From positions 1 through 32,782 of the forward strand of contig JAXJSH010000013.1 of NCBI GenBank assembly GCA_036310185.1: a stretch of DNA of 32,782 nucleotides, written 5' to 3'. Numbering within the stretch: position 1 is the first letter of the stretch; each line of letters begins with the position of its first letter. The position numbers were made by a program, and so were the translations under genes. Under the pieces are notes generated by a model. It did not search any database and was not told the DNA's origin. It saw only the letters and a program-made list of their open reading frames with translations. The stretch is from JALENY01 sp036310185 (GTDB taxonomy: Bacteria; Bacillota; Clostridia; Lachnospirales; Lachnospiraceae). Shown here one piece after another: positions 24,425 through 32,649 of this stretch.

Positions 24425-24561
24425 TTGCGCGAATGTGATAAGCAGCGCAATCGGAAGCATTTTCGAAGACGGAGAGAATTATTCTTGGGAGGCAAATGTG
24501 CTCCGTTTGGGACAGATCAGGCTTTCGAATCGGGCTGCGATTAAGAATGACAGAGGTAATT

Positions 24562-25698
24562 ATGGGAAAATATACATTATTAAAAACAGAAGGCAGAGCA
24601 AAGCGTGCCAGTTTTGAGACAGTACACGGTACAGTACAGACACCGGTATTCATGAACGTGGGTACGGCAGCAGCCATAAAAGGTGCAGTTTCCACAGAGG
24701 ATCTGCAGCAGATCAAATGTCAGGTGGAATTGTCAAATACCTATCATCTGCATGTGCGTCCGGGTGATCAGATCGTGAAAAAGATGGGTGGTCTTCACAA
24801 ATTTATGGTGTGGGACAAACCGATCCTGACGGATTCCGGCGGATTCCAGGTATTTTCACTGGCAGGACTTCGGAAGATCAAAGAAGAAGGCGTATATTTT
24901 AATTCACATATTGATGGAAGAAAGATCTTTATGGGGCCGGAAGAAAGTATGCAGATTCAGTCCAATCTGGCATCGACCATAGCCATGGCATTTGACGAAT
25001 GTGCACCGGCTCTGGCTGACCGCACCTATGTACAGAATTCCGTAGAGCGTACCACCAGATGGCTGGAGCGCTGTAAAAGGGAGATGGCAAGACTGAACAG
25101 CCTGCCGGATACTATTAATAAAGAACAGATGCTGTTTGGTATCAATCAGGGTGCGATTTTCCCGGACATCCGAATCGAGCATGCAAAACGGATCCGTGAA
25201 CTGGATCTGGATGGCTATGCGGTCGGCGGTCTGGCTGTGGGCGAAAGCCATGCGGAAATGTATCACATTCTGGATGAAGTGGTTCCGTACCTGCCCCAGG
25301 ACAAACCGACTTATCTGATGGGCGTCGGCACACCGGCCAATATTCTGGAAGGTGTGGAGCGAGGGGTAGACTTTTTCGACTGTGTATACCCAAGCCGAAA
25401 CGGCCGCCATGGACATGTATACACAAATCAGGGAAAATTGAATCTGTTCAATGCAAAATATGAGCTGGATGACCGCCCGATCGAAGAGGGCTGTCAGTGT
25501 CCGGCCTGCCGCAGATACAGCCGGGGATATATCCGTCATCTGTTAAAGGCAAAAGAAATGCTGGGTATGAGACTTTGTGTACTGCATAACCTCTATTTTT
25601 ATAACAACATGATGGAAGAAATCAGAAATGCACTGGATGAAGGCCGTTTTGCGGAATATAAAAAGCAGAAACTGGCCGGAATGGAAGCGGAAAAATAA
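24562..25698 (+). CDS. tgt: tRNA-guanine transglycosylase
   Basis: This 378-residue enzyme exchanges guanine at the wobble position of tRNAs with GUN anticodons for preQ1, in queuosine synthesis. Features are NVGTAAAIKGAV, ELSNTYHLHVRPG, LTDSGGFQVFSL with catalytic D91, GINQGAIFPDIR, GYAVGGLAVGE, RGVDFFDCVYPSRNGRHG with the nucleophile D273, and the zinc site C311, C313, C316 and H342. I start at the ATG at 24562 (AGAGGT just upstream, family N-terminus). An in-frame ATG at 24496 has GGAGG only three bases away and would add 22 residues. yajC follows, a common arrangement. Confidence 0.96.
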   Translation: MGKYTLLKTEGRAKRASFETVHGTVQTPVFMNVGTAAAIKGAVSTEDLQQIKCQVELSNTYHLHVRPGDQIVKKMGGLHKFMVWDKPILTDSGGFQVFSLAGLRKIKEEGVYFNSHIDGRKIFMGPEESMQIQSNLASTIAMAFDECAPALADRTYVQNSVERTTRWLERCKREMARLNSLPDTINKEQMLFGINQGAIFPDIRIEHAKRIRELDLDGYAVGGLAVGESHAEMYHILDEVVPYLPQDKPTYLMGVGTPANILEGVERGVDFFDCVYPSRNGRHGHVYTNQGKLNLFNAKYELDDRPIEEGCQCPACRRYSRGYIRHLLKAKEMLGMRLCVLHNLYFYNNMMEEIRNALDEGRFAEYKKQKLAGMEAEK

Positions 25699-25788
25699 GG
25701 CTGTTTATCCGGAAAAACATATTTACATGAGAATTACTGAATTGATATCAGATTTTTGGAATATGTATATTAAATTTGCATAAAATGC

Positions 25789-25817
25789 TTGCCGAACAGT
25801 GTGGTTTTGTGTATTAT
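25789..25817 (+). promoter_or_regulatory. promoter of yajC
   Basis: TTGCCG (25789-25794) and TATTAT (25812-25817) are 17 bases apart, in the 167-bp gap after tgt. No terminator is visible between tgt and yajC, so yajC may be expressed both from here and by read-through. Confidence 0.5.
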
Positions 25818-25865
25818 TGTAATAGTGCATTTTATTATGTAAATGAATTTAGGAGGAATTATAAA

Positions 25866-26177
25866 ATGAGTATTGTTGCGAGTTCAAATCCAGAGACTAT
25901 GTCCACAACAATGATGATTGTATGGATTGTAATCATGGTTGCTATCATGTATTTCTTAATGATCCGTCCGCAGAAAAAAGAGCAGAAGAGAATCTCTGCT
26001 ATGCTGAATGATATGGCAGTAGGTGACAGCGTAGTAACAACAAGCGGTTTCTACGGTGTGGTTCTGGATATCACAGAAGAAGACGTAATCGTTGAATTCG
26101 GTAACAACAAAAACTGCAGAATCCCGATGAGAAAAGCAGCAATTGCTGAAGTGGAAAAAGCAGGAAGCGCTGAATAA
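25866..26177 (+). CDS. yajC: preprotein translocase subunit YajC
   Basis: This is a 103-residue protein with one membrane segment at about residues 12-32 (MMIVWIVIMVAIMYFLMIR), followed by the family hallmark RPQKKEQKR and the domain MLNDMAVGDSVVTTSGFYGVVLDI. It is an accessory part of the SecDF-YajC complex that helps protein export. AGGAGG lies 8-9 bases before the ATG at 25866; longer in-frame reading upstream has no ribosome site. secD and secF, often next to it, are not here; a terminator follows directly. Confidence 0.95.
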   Translation: MSIVASSNPETMSTTMMIVWIVIMVAIMYFLMIRPQKKEQKRISAMLNDMAVGDSVVTTSGFYGVVLDITEEDVIVEFGNNKNCRIPMRKAAIAEVEKAGSAE

Positions 26178-26188
26178 GCAGTTGATTT

Positions 26189-26218
26189 GAGGTGTGCAAG
26201 GAGCACACCTCTTTTTTT
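26189..26218 (+). terminator. terminator after yajC
   Basis: GAGGTGTGC (26189-26197) and GCACACCTC (26203-26211) form nine perfect pairs with a 5-base loop, followed by T7 (26212-26218). This is a textbook intrinsic terminator. Confidence 0.92.
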
Positions 26219-26246
26219 ACCCCAATAAGATATTCAATCCTTCTTT

Positions 26247-26371
26247 CCAATCATGCAGGATTGAACACCAATCGTGCAGACTGCATTGTCTTTTGTCCAA
26301 TTTTACATTATAATAATTTTATTAATAAGTTTATTATCCATTCGCGTAGATCACATATCCATTCATGCAGA
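26247..26371 (+). promoter_or_regulatory. two pairs of VirR/LytTR-like direct-repeat boxes upstream of the surface-protein gene
   Basis: Four copies of CCAWTCRYGYAG occur in the same orientation at 26247-26258 (CCAATCATGCAG), 26268-26279 (CCAATCGTGCAG), 26338-26349 (CCATTCGCGTAG) and 26359-26370 (CCATTCATGCAG). Within each pair the period is exactly 21 bp, and the pairs are 91 bp apart. As I remember it, LytTR response regulators such as VirR and AgrA bind two direct repeats about two helical turns apart, and VirR boxes read CCAGTTNTNCAC. The resemblance in both sequence and spacing is good. The regulator is not in the window. Confidence 0.6.
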
Positions 26372-26400
26372 TAACTTTGCCTTTTTTTGTATTTTAAAAT
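26372..26400 (+). promoter_or_regulatory. candidate activator-dependent promoter of the surface-protein gene
   Basis: A poor -35 (TAACTT, 26372-26377) and a fair -10 (TAAAAT, 26395-26400) are 17 bases apart. The -35 directly abuts the last direct-repeat box, the placement expected for an activator touching RNA polymerase. A TTGCCT at 26377 with TAAAAA at 26400 is an alternative. Confidence 0.4.
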
Positions 26401-26468
26401 AAAAATCATGTTTAGTAAGTGATTAATTGAAACTGGTTTTTAATTATTGAAACAAAGGAGGAACTGAT

Positions 26469-29400
26469 ATGAAACGGAAAATCACGAAAAAACTGATGGC
26501 GCTCCTGCTTAGTTTCTGTCTTGCACTTGGCTGTGTACCGGTGCAGACGAATGCAGGAGTATTTACCAACATTGTTACCGGAAAGTTCAAAGAGATCGGC
26601 TTTGATTATCTGGAACGGGCGATTATGTTTGGGTTAAATAAAGCGATCAGTAATACGGAAAATGAAAATGTGGCGCAGGCTCTCACTCTTACCAAGAAAC
26701 TGCTTGCCAGTCCCCTCGGAAACTCGTTAAGTAAATTGACCACGATCTGTCAGGACATTTCTTCGGATCTGAATTCTATGTCTGTTGCGGCAGAGCAGAA
26801 TATTGTCGCGACGAATCAGGCGCTGGCAGAACTGATGGAAAAGGTGAGCGGAGATACATACAGCACTTATCTCAATAATGACATTCGTCCATTCTATAAT
26901 AAATATCTGTATATCTACAATGATTATATGGATCTCGCAGAAGCGGTCCTTGCATACAGCGATGATATGACAGCAGAAAATCTGGATAAGGTAGATCAAT
27001 GTTATTATTATATCAGTCAGTTCTATGAAACAGATACCGATCCGCATACCAGCACGGAATTTAATTTTGAATCTGATTTAAGTTCCTTTCTGATCGCGAT
27101 CAGCCCGTACAACTATGGTCAGGCTATAGACTATTCGGTTGATCCCTCGGATGAGAGCGCATGGGGCAGTAAATCCGGCGGAGATACCTTTCTTGATGCT
27201 GCACATGATTATTTTACCGCAGGATATGCATTTGAGGATGATATCTATGCCAGCATGGTGGCTTGTCTGAACGAGGCGACTGCGTATGTTGCAACTTACC
27301 TGACGGTATATCGGTTATATGTGGAATTTGGCACACAGCAGATCAGTTCAGATCCATCCGTGACCGATGCCGACAAGAAGGTAACTGCGCTTTGGGATGG
27401 CTATAACAAATGCGCTTATATGGCAATGCGCGGTCTTGCGCAGATGTTCAGTTTATATGAAGATGAACTGATGACGCTCATGCGTCCATATGACCGGGAT
27501 GTTACCCTTTATTCCGGATATTATGATGGAAGCAATGAATATAAGTCGACGATGGAAGCGTATCACGTAAAAGTATATGGCACGGATGATACGTATTACA
27601 TTGTGAAAAACGATGGAAGTACAACCGTTAAGGAGCTTTCCGGATATCAGGAAAAAACAATTTCCGGCGATACTTATGAGTATTATGGACCATTAGCTCC
27701 TTATCTCAGCATACAGAATGCTTATGTGAATGATTCGCCGCATTATGCAGAAGTACGGGCAAATATGATCACCAGTACAAGTGATCTTACTTCGATCCTT
27801 GAGTCAAATGCATATAAGCTGAATAATTCACTCATGGTTTCTTTTTTGAAAAATCAGGGGATGACTCAGATATTAAGTGTTGAGGAAAGTACGAAAGTCT
27901 CGACAGATGAAAATGATGTAAAAGCGGGTCCGTTTTTGCTTACGGATAATTATTATCTGGATATTTATGAGCCGGAAGATGTGACCTACAACTGGATCGA
28001 TATTTCACAGCCGATTACAGTGACTACCGGAAACAGTACGACTGCATCGCTGGAAGCAGAAGGTGATCTGAATGACAATTCCGCAGTTTACAGTGATCAG
28101 CAGTTTCTGGCTATTCTCAAAGGTGAAGATGAATACTATACACTGGAGAATAATACAGCTCGAGTTAACGGTGTTTTTTCAAAAGTATATTATGAAGAAA
28201 ATGGCGAACTGATAGATGCGGATATCAATGACGTGCCGGGCGGCGCGAAAGTGACTTTGAAGATCGGCCAGGGTTCGTCATATGATTTGAAGTCTCTTTA
28301 TATCGTGGATGAGAGTGGAAATGTACTGTTTGACTATCTTGGCACGGTTACAAATGAAAATGTGGACCCATCCGAAGTTGTGGCAGGTCTTTCGACAGAT
28401 GAAGATGGATTTTTTACGATCCAGTTCAGTATGCCGTACAGAAATATCAGTATTGAAGCCTCGGCATCTTACGATGCAACGGCTGAATATACAGCAACAC
28501 TTACGGCAGATGAAGAAGACAGAGGTTTGATCTATTTTGCCGATCAGGCTGGTGCAGCGTCCAAAACGGTGGATGAGGGCACAACTATAACGGTGGATGT
28601 TCGCCCGTATATTTTCGAGGATTCATCGGGTAATTATACCGGTTATGTATCATCAGGGCTTAAGATTACAGATACAAGCGGCAATGAAATAAAATGGCAG
28701 GATATAACCGATCAGCAGGACAATAAAACCACTCCGGGAACGAAAACATATGAATTTATCATGCCGTCAAAAGATGTGACGATTACCCCGGTGCTGGAGC
28801 CCGGCTATGTGGTAAGCTTTTTACAGAATGCAAACGGAACGGTGAGTCTGATCGACGAAAATAGTTATGATTATCTGAATGATTCTGCTCTTGACAGTAC
28901 GAACTGGCTGCTTCAGCCAATTGCTTACAGTGCTGGAGAAACGGTAAAAATTAAGGGAACTGCTGCTTCTGGCTATTGTATGGATGAGCTTTATGTAACC
29001 GGTCTGTCAAGTGCAGATCAGATGGATATACATACGCTTGGAGTTGATTCTGTGGAATTTACCATGCCGAGCGAGAATGTGGCTGTTTCCGCTGAATTTG
29101 TATCGATTATCGGAAAACATGTTGCAGCGGTGGAGGAGTGTGAACTTGGGTATATCAAGTTTCATGATACGGATTCTCCATCCAAATCCTGCGAGACCGG
29201 TGAGACAGTGGAATTCACGGTGTACCCTGATTATGAGGGTCTGCTGATAGAATCGGTAACAGTAAAACAATATAATTTCAAAACAGGAAAATATGATACC
29301 GATGTAGCTGTTAACTGTACAGATTCCGAAAATTATGTTTATTCTTTCGAGATGCCGAATGCAAATGTCAGGATCTATGCAAAATTGACCGGTTCTCTCC

Positions 29401-32400
29401 CGGAGCTGGTGGATGGATATTATCAGTTGGTAATACCGGCGCATCTTGTATGGTTCAGCGAGCAGGTAAACAGTGGCAATACCCATATTTGCGGACAGAT
29501 AAGGGCTGATATTGATATGTCAAAAGTGGCAGACTGGACACCGATCGGTACTGCGGATCAGATGTTTGAAGGTTCTTTTGACGGCGGACATTATGAAATC
29601 AGCGGTCTTTGCCATTCTCTGTTTGGAACAACAAGGGATGCGGATATTGAAAAAGTGGTTATTACAGACAGTGCGATTACAGCGCATACAGAGAGCAGTC
29701 AGCATGTGGGGTCCATTATCGGAACCATGCTTGGTGGTACACTGAAGCTCAGCAGCAGCGAGGCGTTTGTTTCTGCAACATCACAGGAAAGCAACCTTGG
29801 CGGCCTTGTGGGTAATGCCTGCGGTACGATCACAGACTGTTACTTCGCAGGTTCTGCAAGCGGATATGGAAATACCGGCGGTTTGCTCGGAAGCTCCAAC
29901 AGTGACGAGAATCCGGTTACGGTTTCGAACTGTTATGTATATTCTGCGGAAATTTCGGGTGGAGAATACACAGCGAATCTTGTGGGGTATTTCCATACTG
30001 GTTCTGTCATAGAAAATTGTTATTATAATGCGATGCTGCTTGCGGAAGGTATTGCCGGTTATATGGCAGATTATCCGAGTACGCTCAATGATGCATTTGA
30101 ATTTGAACTGAATGCACTGCGATTTACAAAACAATTTGAAAATGGCCGTGTGACGCTGGATCTTAATAAAGGTGAAGTGACCGATGTTATCTGGTATCAG
30201 ACGCTTGGTGTGGATGAGATGCCGCAGTTTTCCGGCAAAGTAGTGGATCTGGAAGGCGACAATTCCTTCCAGAAATTTATACCGGAACAGGATGAAAATG
30301 GCGTATATCTAATCAAGAACTATAGGAATCTGTTGTATATGATGCTTGCGTCAGGCAGTGAGCCGGATACCTATGGAACAAAAACTTACCGTTTGATGAA
30401 TAACATTGACTGTGAAGGGAATGGTTGGATTTCGATTCCGACATTTGCAGGAGTACTTGACGGGAATGGTTATTCTATCTCTAATTTAGTCATTCGCAGT
30501 GATCTGAATGCGGAAAGTACCGGACTTATTACAAAAAACAGCGGAACGATTAAAAATCTGATTCTTCGCAATGTGACCTGTACGGACAGCAGCAGTGCTT
30601 ACGTGGGTGCAATCGCAGGCCAGAATTATGGTACGATCACTTGCTGCGCCGTTGACAGCAGTACAACCGTATGGTCTGGCAATTACGCAGGCGGTATTGC
30701 AGGCTTAAATAAAGGAAACATCATAGACTGTGCAAACTATGCGACTGTACAGGGTGTGATTGCCGGCGGTATTGTGGGAAGAAATGAAAGACTGGTCAAC
30801 AACAGTATGAATCTGGGAACGATCAAATCGACAGAGAATTCTGCAGAGACTTCTTATATAGGCGGTATTATAGGCGAGAATGATACTTCGTCATATTCCG
30901 GAACTAATAAGGGTGTTTGGGCTTGTTATTCATCAGGAACGATGGAAAATTCAGATTCCGGATATGCAGGCGGAATCATCGGACGTTCCTGCACTGCGGA
31001 TAATAGGATTTGTTTTTATGATTCAGATGTTTGGCCGAATGCGATTGGTCTGGACGAGTCGAATGCAAATTACATTTCGATTTTTGTGATGAACGGCGAA
31101 GGTATGAAAACGCAGTCCTTCTGTGATACGATGACCCAGCAGGCGGAATCTCTTGACGCTGGAGAATGGGGCTGGAATCAATATCTGAATCAGGGATATC
31201 CGTACCTGAAATGCCTGGAAGGTGCTGCTTATGAAAGTCTGGAGCCGAATGAAGAAGGCATATATGAGATCGATTCGTATGAAGATCTGTTTAATCTGGC
31301 ATATATGATCAAGTATGAGCCGGAGACCTATGCAGGAGAATCCTATGTTCAGACTGCAAATATCAGATGTAATCAGGAAGCATGGAAACTGGAAATCGGA
31401 ATTGCAGGTGCTGAATTTAATGGGGAGTACAATGGTTCCGGTTACTATATTGTTGGTCTTCGCCCGTCAAGTTCTGTATCCGGCCTTTTCGGAGTGATCG
31501 GTACGGAGGGCGTTGTAAAGGATCTTTATGTGCTGGATTTTGATTACGAGACAGCAGCGGAGATTGCATCCGGTTTTGCCGGAATCAATTATGGTACGAT
31601 TGATGGCTGCGGAAGCGGTATGAACCTTCAGACGGAACTGACGATCAAACGAGACGGTGTGGAAGTTTCTGCTATGACCCTTGACTCTGATATTAAGGCA
31701 TCTGTGATTGGAGGCGGTCTTGTGGCTGTCAATGAAGGTACCATCAAAAACAGCTATAATAATGCAGAAGTGACGATCATTTCAGGCAGCAGTACAGAAG
31801 ACAGTTACGCAGGCGGTATTGCCGGTAAAAATGCGGGAACCATTTTGAATATATATCAGAATGGTGTGATCACTGGCGGAACCTATGCAGGCGGCATCGC
31901 CGGTCTGAATTCCGGAAGCATTCAGTACGGATATAACAGTGCTGTGGTGACTGGTACAACAGCAGGCGCAATCGTTGGTGTTAGTGAAAATGATGATATA
32001 AATGGTTTCTTCTACAACAGTGAAATGACCGTCGCATCAGGCAGTCATGAAAACGACGAACTTGCTGTTACTGCAATGAGTATGGATGAAATGAAGACAC
32101 AGGATCTGGCGGATAAATTAAATGCATTGATCGACGGACAGGATTTAAGTGAATGGACTTATGATGCATCCCAAAATGACGGATATCAGAAATTTGTACA
32201 GGATACTTCGGAAGAACAGATCCGAACGGGCATCATACGCGGCGATTTTGGAACGGTCAGCAGTGAAAAATCCGATTCTGAGGCTGAGGATGAAGATGAG
32301 ACAAAAACAGACAGTGGAAAAGACAATCAGACAACAGACAGTAAAAACGATGACAAGAAAGGCATAAGTTCGGATAGATCCGGTGTAAATACCGGTGATG

Positions 32401-32489
32401 AGACGATCATCTGGCCGTTCGTGGCACTGCTGCTGATTTCCGTGATCTGGGTGGTCGTTATAGCAGGAAGAAAACACAGAAGCTTTTAA
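26469..32489 (+). CDS. giant cell-wall-anchored surface protein with InlB-B-like repeats and GLUG modules
   Basis: This is a 2006-residue protein with AAAGGAGG just before its ATG. Residues 1-29 are a signal peptide (KRKITKK, then a hydrophobic core, with a likely cut after TNA). About 40-480 is predicted to be mainly helical and is not recognised. About 560-975 holds four InlB-B-like repeats, each ending in an F-x-MP-x3-V/I strand (FSMPYRNISI, FIMPSKDVTI, FTMPSENVAV, FEMPNANVRI). About 980-1900 holds three modules that each open with a Y-x-I/V and a long-helix motif near 981, 1276 and 1595 and continue with GLUG-type turns such as GGIAGLNKGNI and GGIVGRNE, probably beta-solenoids. About 1930-1970 is a charged Asp/Glu/Lys/Ser linker. 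The end, VNTGDE (1973-1978), a hydrophobic stretch and GRKHRSF, is a sortase sorting signal. It is probably an adhesin; ligand and sortase are unknown. Confidence 0.88.
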   Translation: MKRKITKKLMALLLSFCLALGCVPVQTNAGVFTNIVTGKFKEIGFDYLERAIMFGLNKAISNTENENVAQALTLTKKLLASPLGNSLSKLTTICQDISSDLNSMSVAAEQNIVATNQALAELMEKVSGDTYSTYLNNDIRPFYNKYLYIYNDYMDLAEAVLAYSDDMTAENLDKVDQCYYYISQFYETDTDPHTSTEFNFESDLSSFLIAISPYNYGQAIDYSVDPSDESAWGSKSGGDTFLDAAHDYFTAGYAFEDDIYASMVACLNEATAYVATYLTVYRLYVEFGTQQISSDPSVTDADKKVTALWDGYNKCAYMAMRGLAQMFSLYEDELMTLMRPYDRDVTLYSGYYDGSNEYKSTMEAYHVKVYGTDDTYYIVKNDGSTTVKELSGYQEKTISGDTYEYYGPLAPYLSIQNAYVNDSPHYAEVRANMITSTSDLTSILESNAYKLNNSLMVSFLKNQGMTQILSVEESTKVSTDENDVKAGPFLLTDNYYLDIYEPEDVTYNWIDISQPITVTTGNSTTASLEAEGDLNDNSAVYSDQQFLAILKGEDEYYTLENNTARVNGVFSKVYYEENGELIDADINDVPGGAKVTLKIGQGSSYDLKSLYIVDESGNVLFDYLGTVTNENVDPSEVVAGLSTDEDGFFTIQFSMPYRNISIEASASYDATAEYTATLTADEEDRGLIYFADQAGAASKTVDEGTTITVDVRPYIFEDSSGNYTGYVSSGLKITDTSGNEIKWQDITDQQDNKTTPGTKTYEFIMPSKDVTITPVLEPGYVVSFLQNANGTVSLIDENSYDYLNDSALDSTNWLLQPIAYSAGETVKIKGTAASGYCMDELYVTGLSSADQMDIHTLGVDSVEFTMPSENVAVSAEFVSIIGKHVAAVEECELGYIKFHDTDSPSKSCETGETVEFTVYPDYEGLLIESVTVKQYNFKTGKYDTDVAVNCTDSENYVYSFEMPNANVRIYAKLTGSLPELVDGYYQLVIPAHLVWFSEQVNSGNTHICGQIRADIDMSKVADWTPIGTADQMFEGSFDGGHYEISGLCHSLFGTTRDADIEKVVITDSAITAHTESSQHVGSIIGTMLGGTLKLSSSEAFVSATSQESNLGGLVGNACGTITDCYFAGSASGYGNTGGLLGSSNSDENPVTVSNCYVYSAEISGGEYTANLVGYFHTGSVIENCYYNAMLLAEGIAGYMADYPSTLNDAFEFELNALRFTKQFENGRVTLDLNKGEVTDVIWYQTLGVDEMPQFSGKVVDLEGDNSFQKFIPEQDENGVYLIKNYRNLLYMMLASGSEPDTYGTKTYRLMNNIDCEGNGWISIPTFAGVLDGNGYSISNLVIRSDLNAESTGLITKNSGTIKNLILRNVTCTDSSSAYVGAIAGQNYGTITCCAVDSSTTVWSGNYAGGIAGLNKGNIIDCANYATVQGVIAGGIVGRNERLVNNSMNLGTIKSTENSAETSYIGGIIGENDTSSYSGTNKGVWACYSSGTMENSDSGYAGGIIGRSCTADNRICFYDSDVWPNAIGLDESNANYISIFVMNGEGMKTQSFCDTMTQQAESLDAGEWGWNQYLNQGYPYLKCLEGAAYESLEPNEEGIYEIDSYEDLFNLAYMIKYEPETYAGESYVQTANIRCNQEAWKLEIGIAGAEFNGEYNGSGYYIVGLRPSSSVSGLFGVIGTEGVVKDLYVLDFDYETAAEIASGFAGINYGTIDGCGSGMNLQTELTIKRDGVEVSAMTLDSDIKASVIGGGLVAVNEGTIKNSYNNAEVTIISGSSTEDSYAGGIAGKNAGTILNIYQNGVITGGTYAGGIAGLNSGSIQYGYNSAVVTGTTAGAIVGVSENDDINGFFYNSEMTVASGSHENDELAVTAMSMDEMKTQDLADKLNALIDGQDLSEWTYDASQNDGYQKFVQDTSEEQIRTGIIRGDFGTVSSEKSDSEAEDEDETKTDSGKDNQTTDSKNDDKKGISSDRSGVNTGDETIIWPFVALLLISVIWVVVIAGRKHRSF

Positions 32490-32527
32490 AAAGGTTTTTG
32501 GAAGAAAAATAGTATAAACTGAGCAAT

Positions 32528-32562
32528 ATGGCTGTATCGGTAGTTTTGATACAGCCATTTTA
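32528..32562 (+). terminator. terminator after the surface-protein gene
   Basis: ATGGCTGTATC (32528-32538) and GATACAGCCAT (32548-32558) form 11 perfect pairs with a 9-base loop, followed by TTTTATT. It lies 38 bases after the stop. Confidence 0.85.
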
Positions 32563-32574
32563 TTATCCGTTTAT

Positions 32575-32601
32575 TCTATGAATAAGCGTCTATGAATAAG
32601 C
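32575..32601. repeat. short tandem repeat TCTATGAATAAGC x2
   Basis: TCTATGAATAAGC is found at 32575-32587 and 32589-32601, with a 14-base period. The second copy runs into a small inverted repeat, AAGCCTA-TTCTT-TAGGCTT (32598-32616), that overlaps the following promoter. Confidence 0.7.
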
Positions 32602-32614
32602 CTATTCTTTAGGC

Positions 32615-32643
32615 TTGAAAAATGCTATATTTTGGGGTATGAT
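32615..32643 (+). promoter_or_regulatory. promoter at the right edge reading out of the window
   Basis: TTGAAA (32615-32620) and TATGAT (32638-32643) are exactly 17 bases apart, giving a start near 32650. No reading frame follows within the remaining bases, so it drives either a long leader or a non-coding RNA. Confidence 0.55.
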
Positions 32644-32649
32644 AGTATC

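Noticed and set aside
24425..24561. preQ1 riboswitch in the tgt leader
   Set aside because: I looked for the short C-rich loop and A-rich tail of preQ1 class I and found neither; only a small GCGC stem is visible.
26520..26540. Possible lipobox (ALGC) in the surface-protein signal peptide
   Set aside because: The -3 position is Ala and the -2 position Leu, which do not fit the lipobox, and a C-terminal sorting signal makes lipid anchoring unnecessary.
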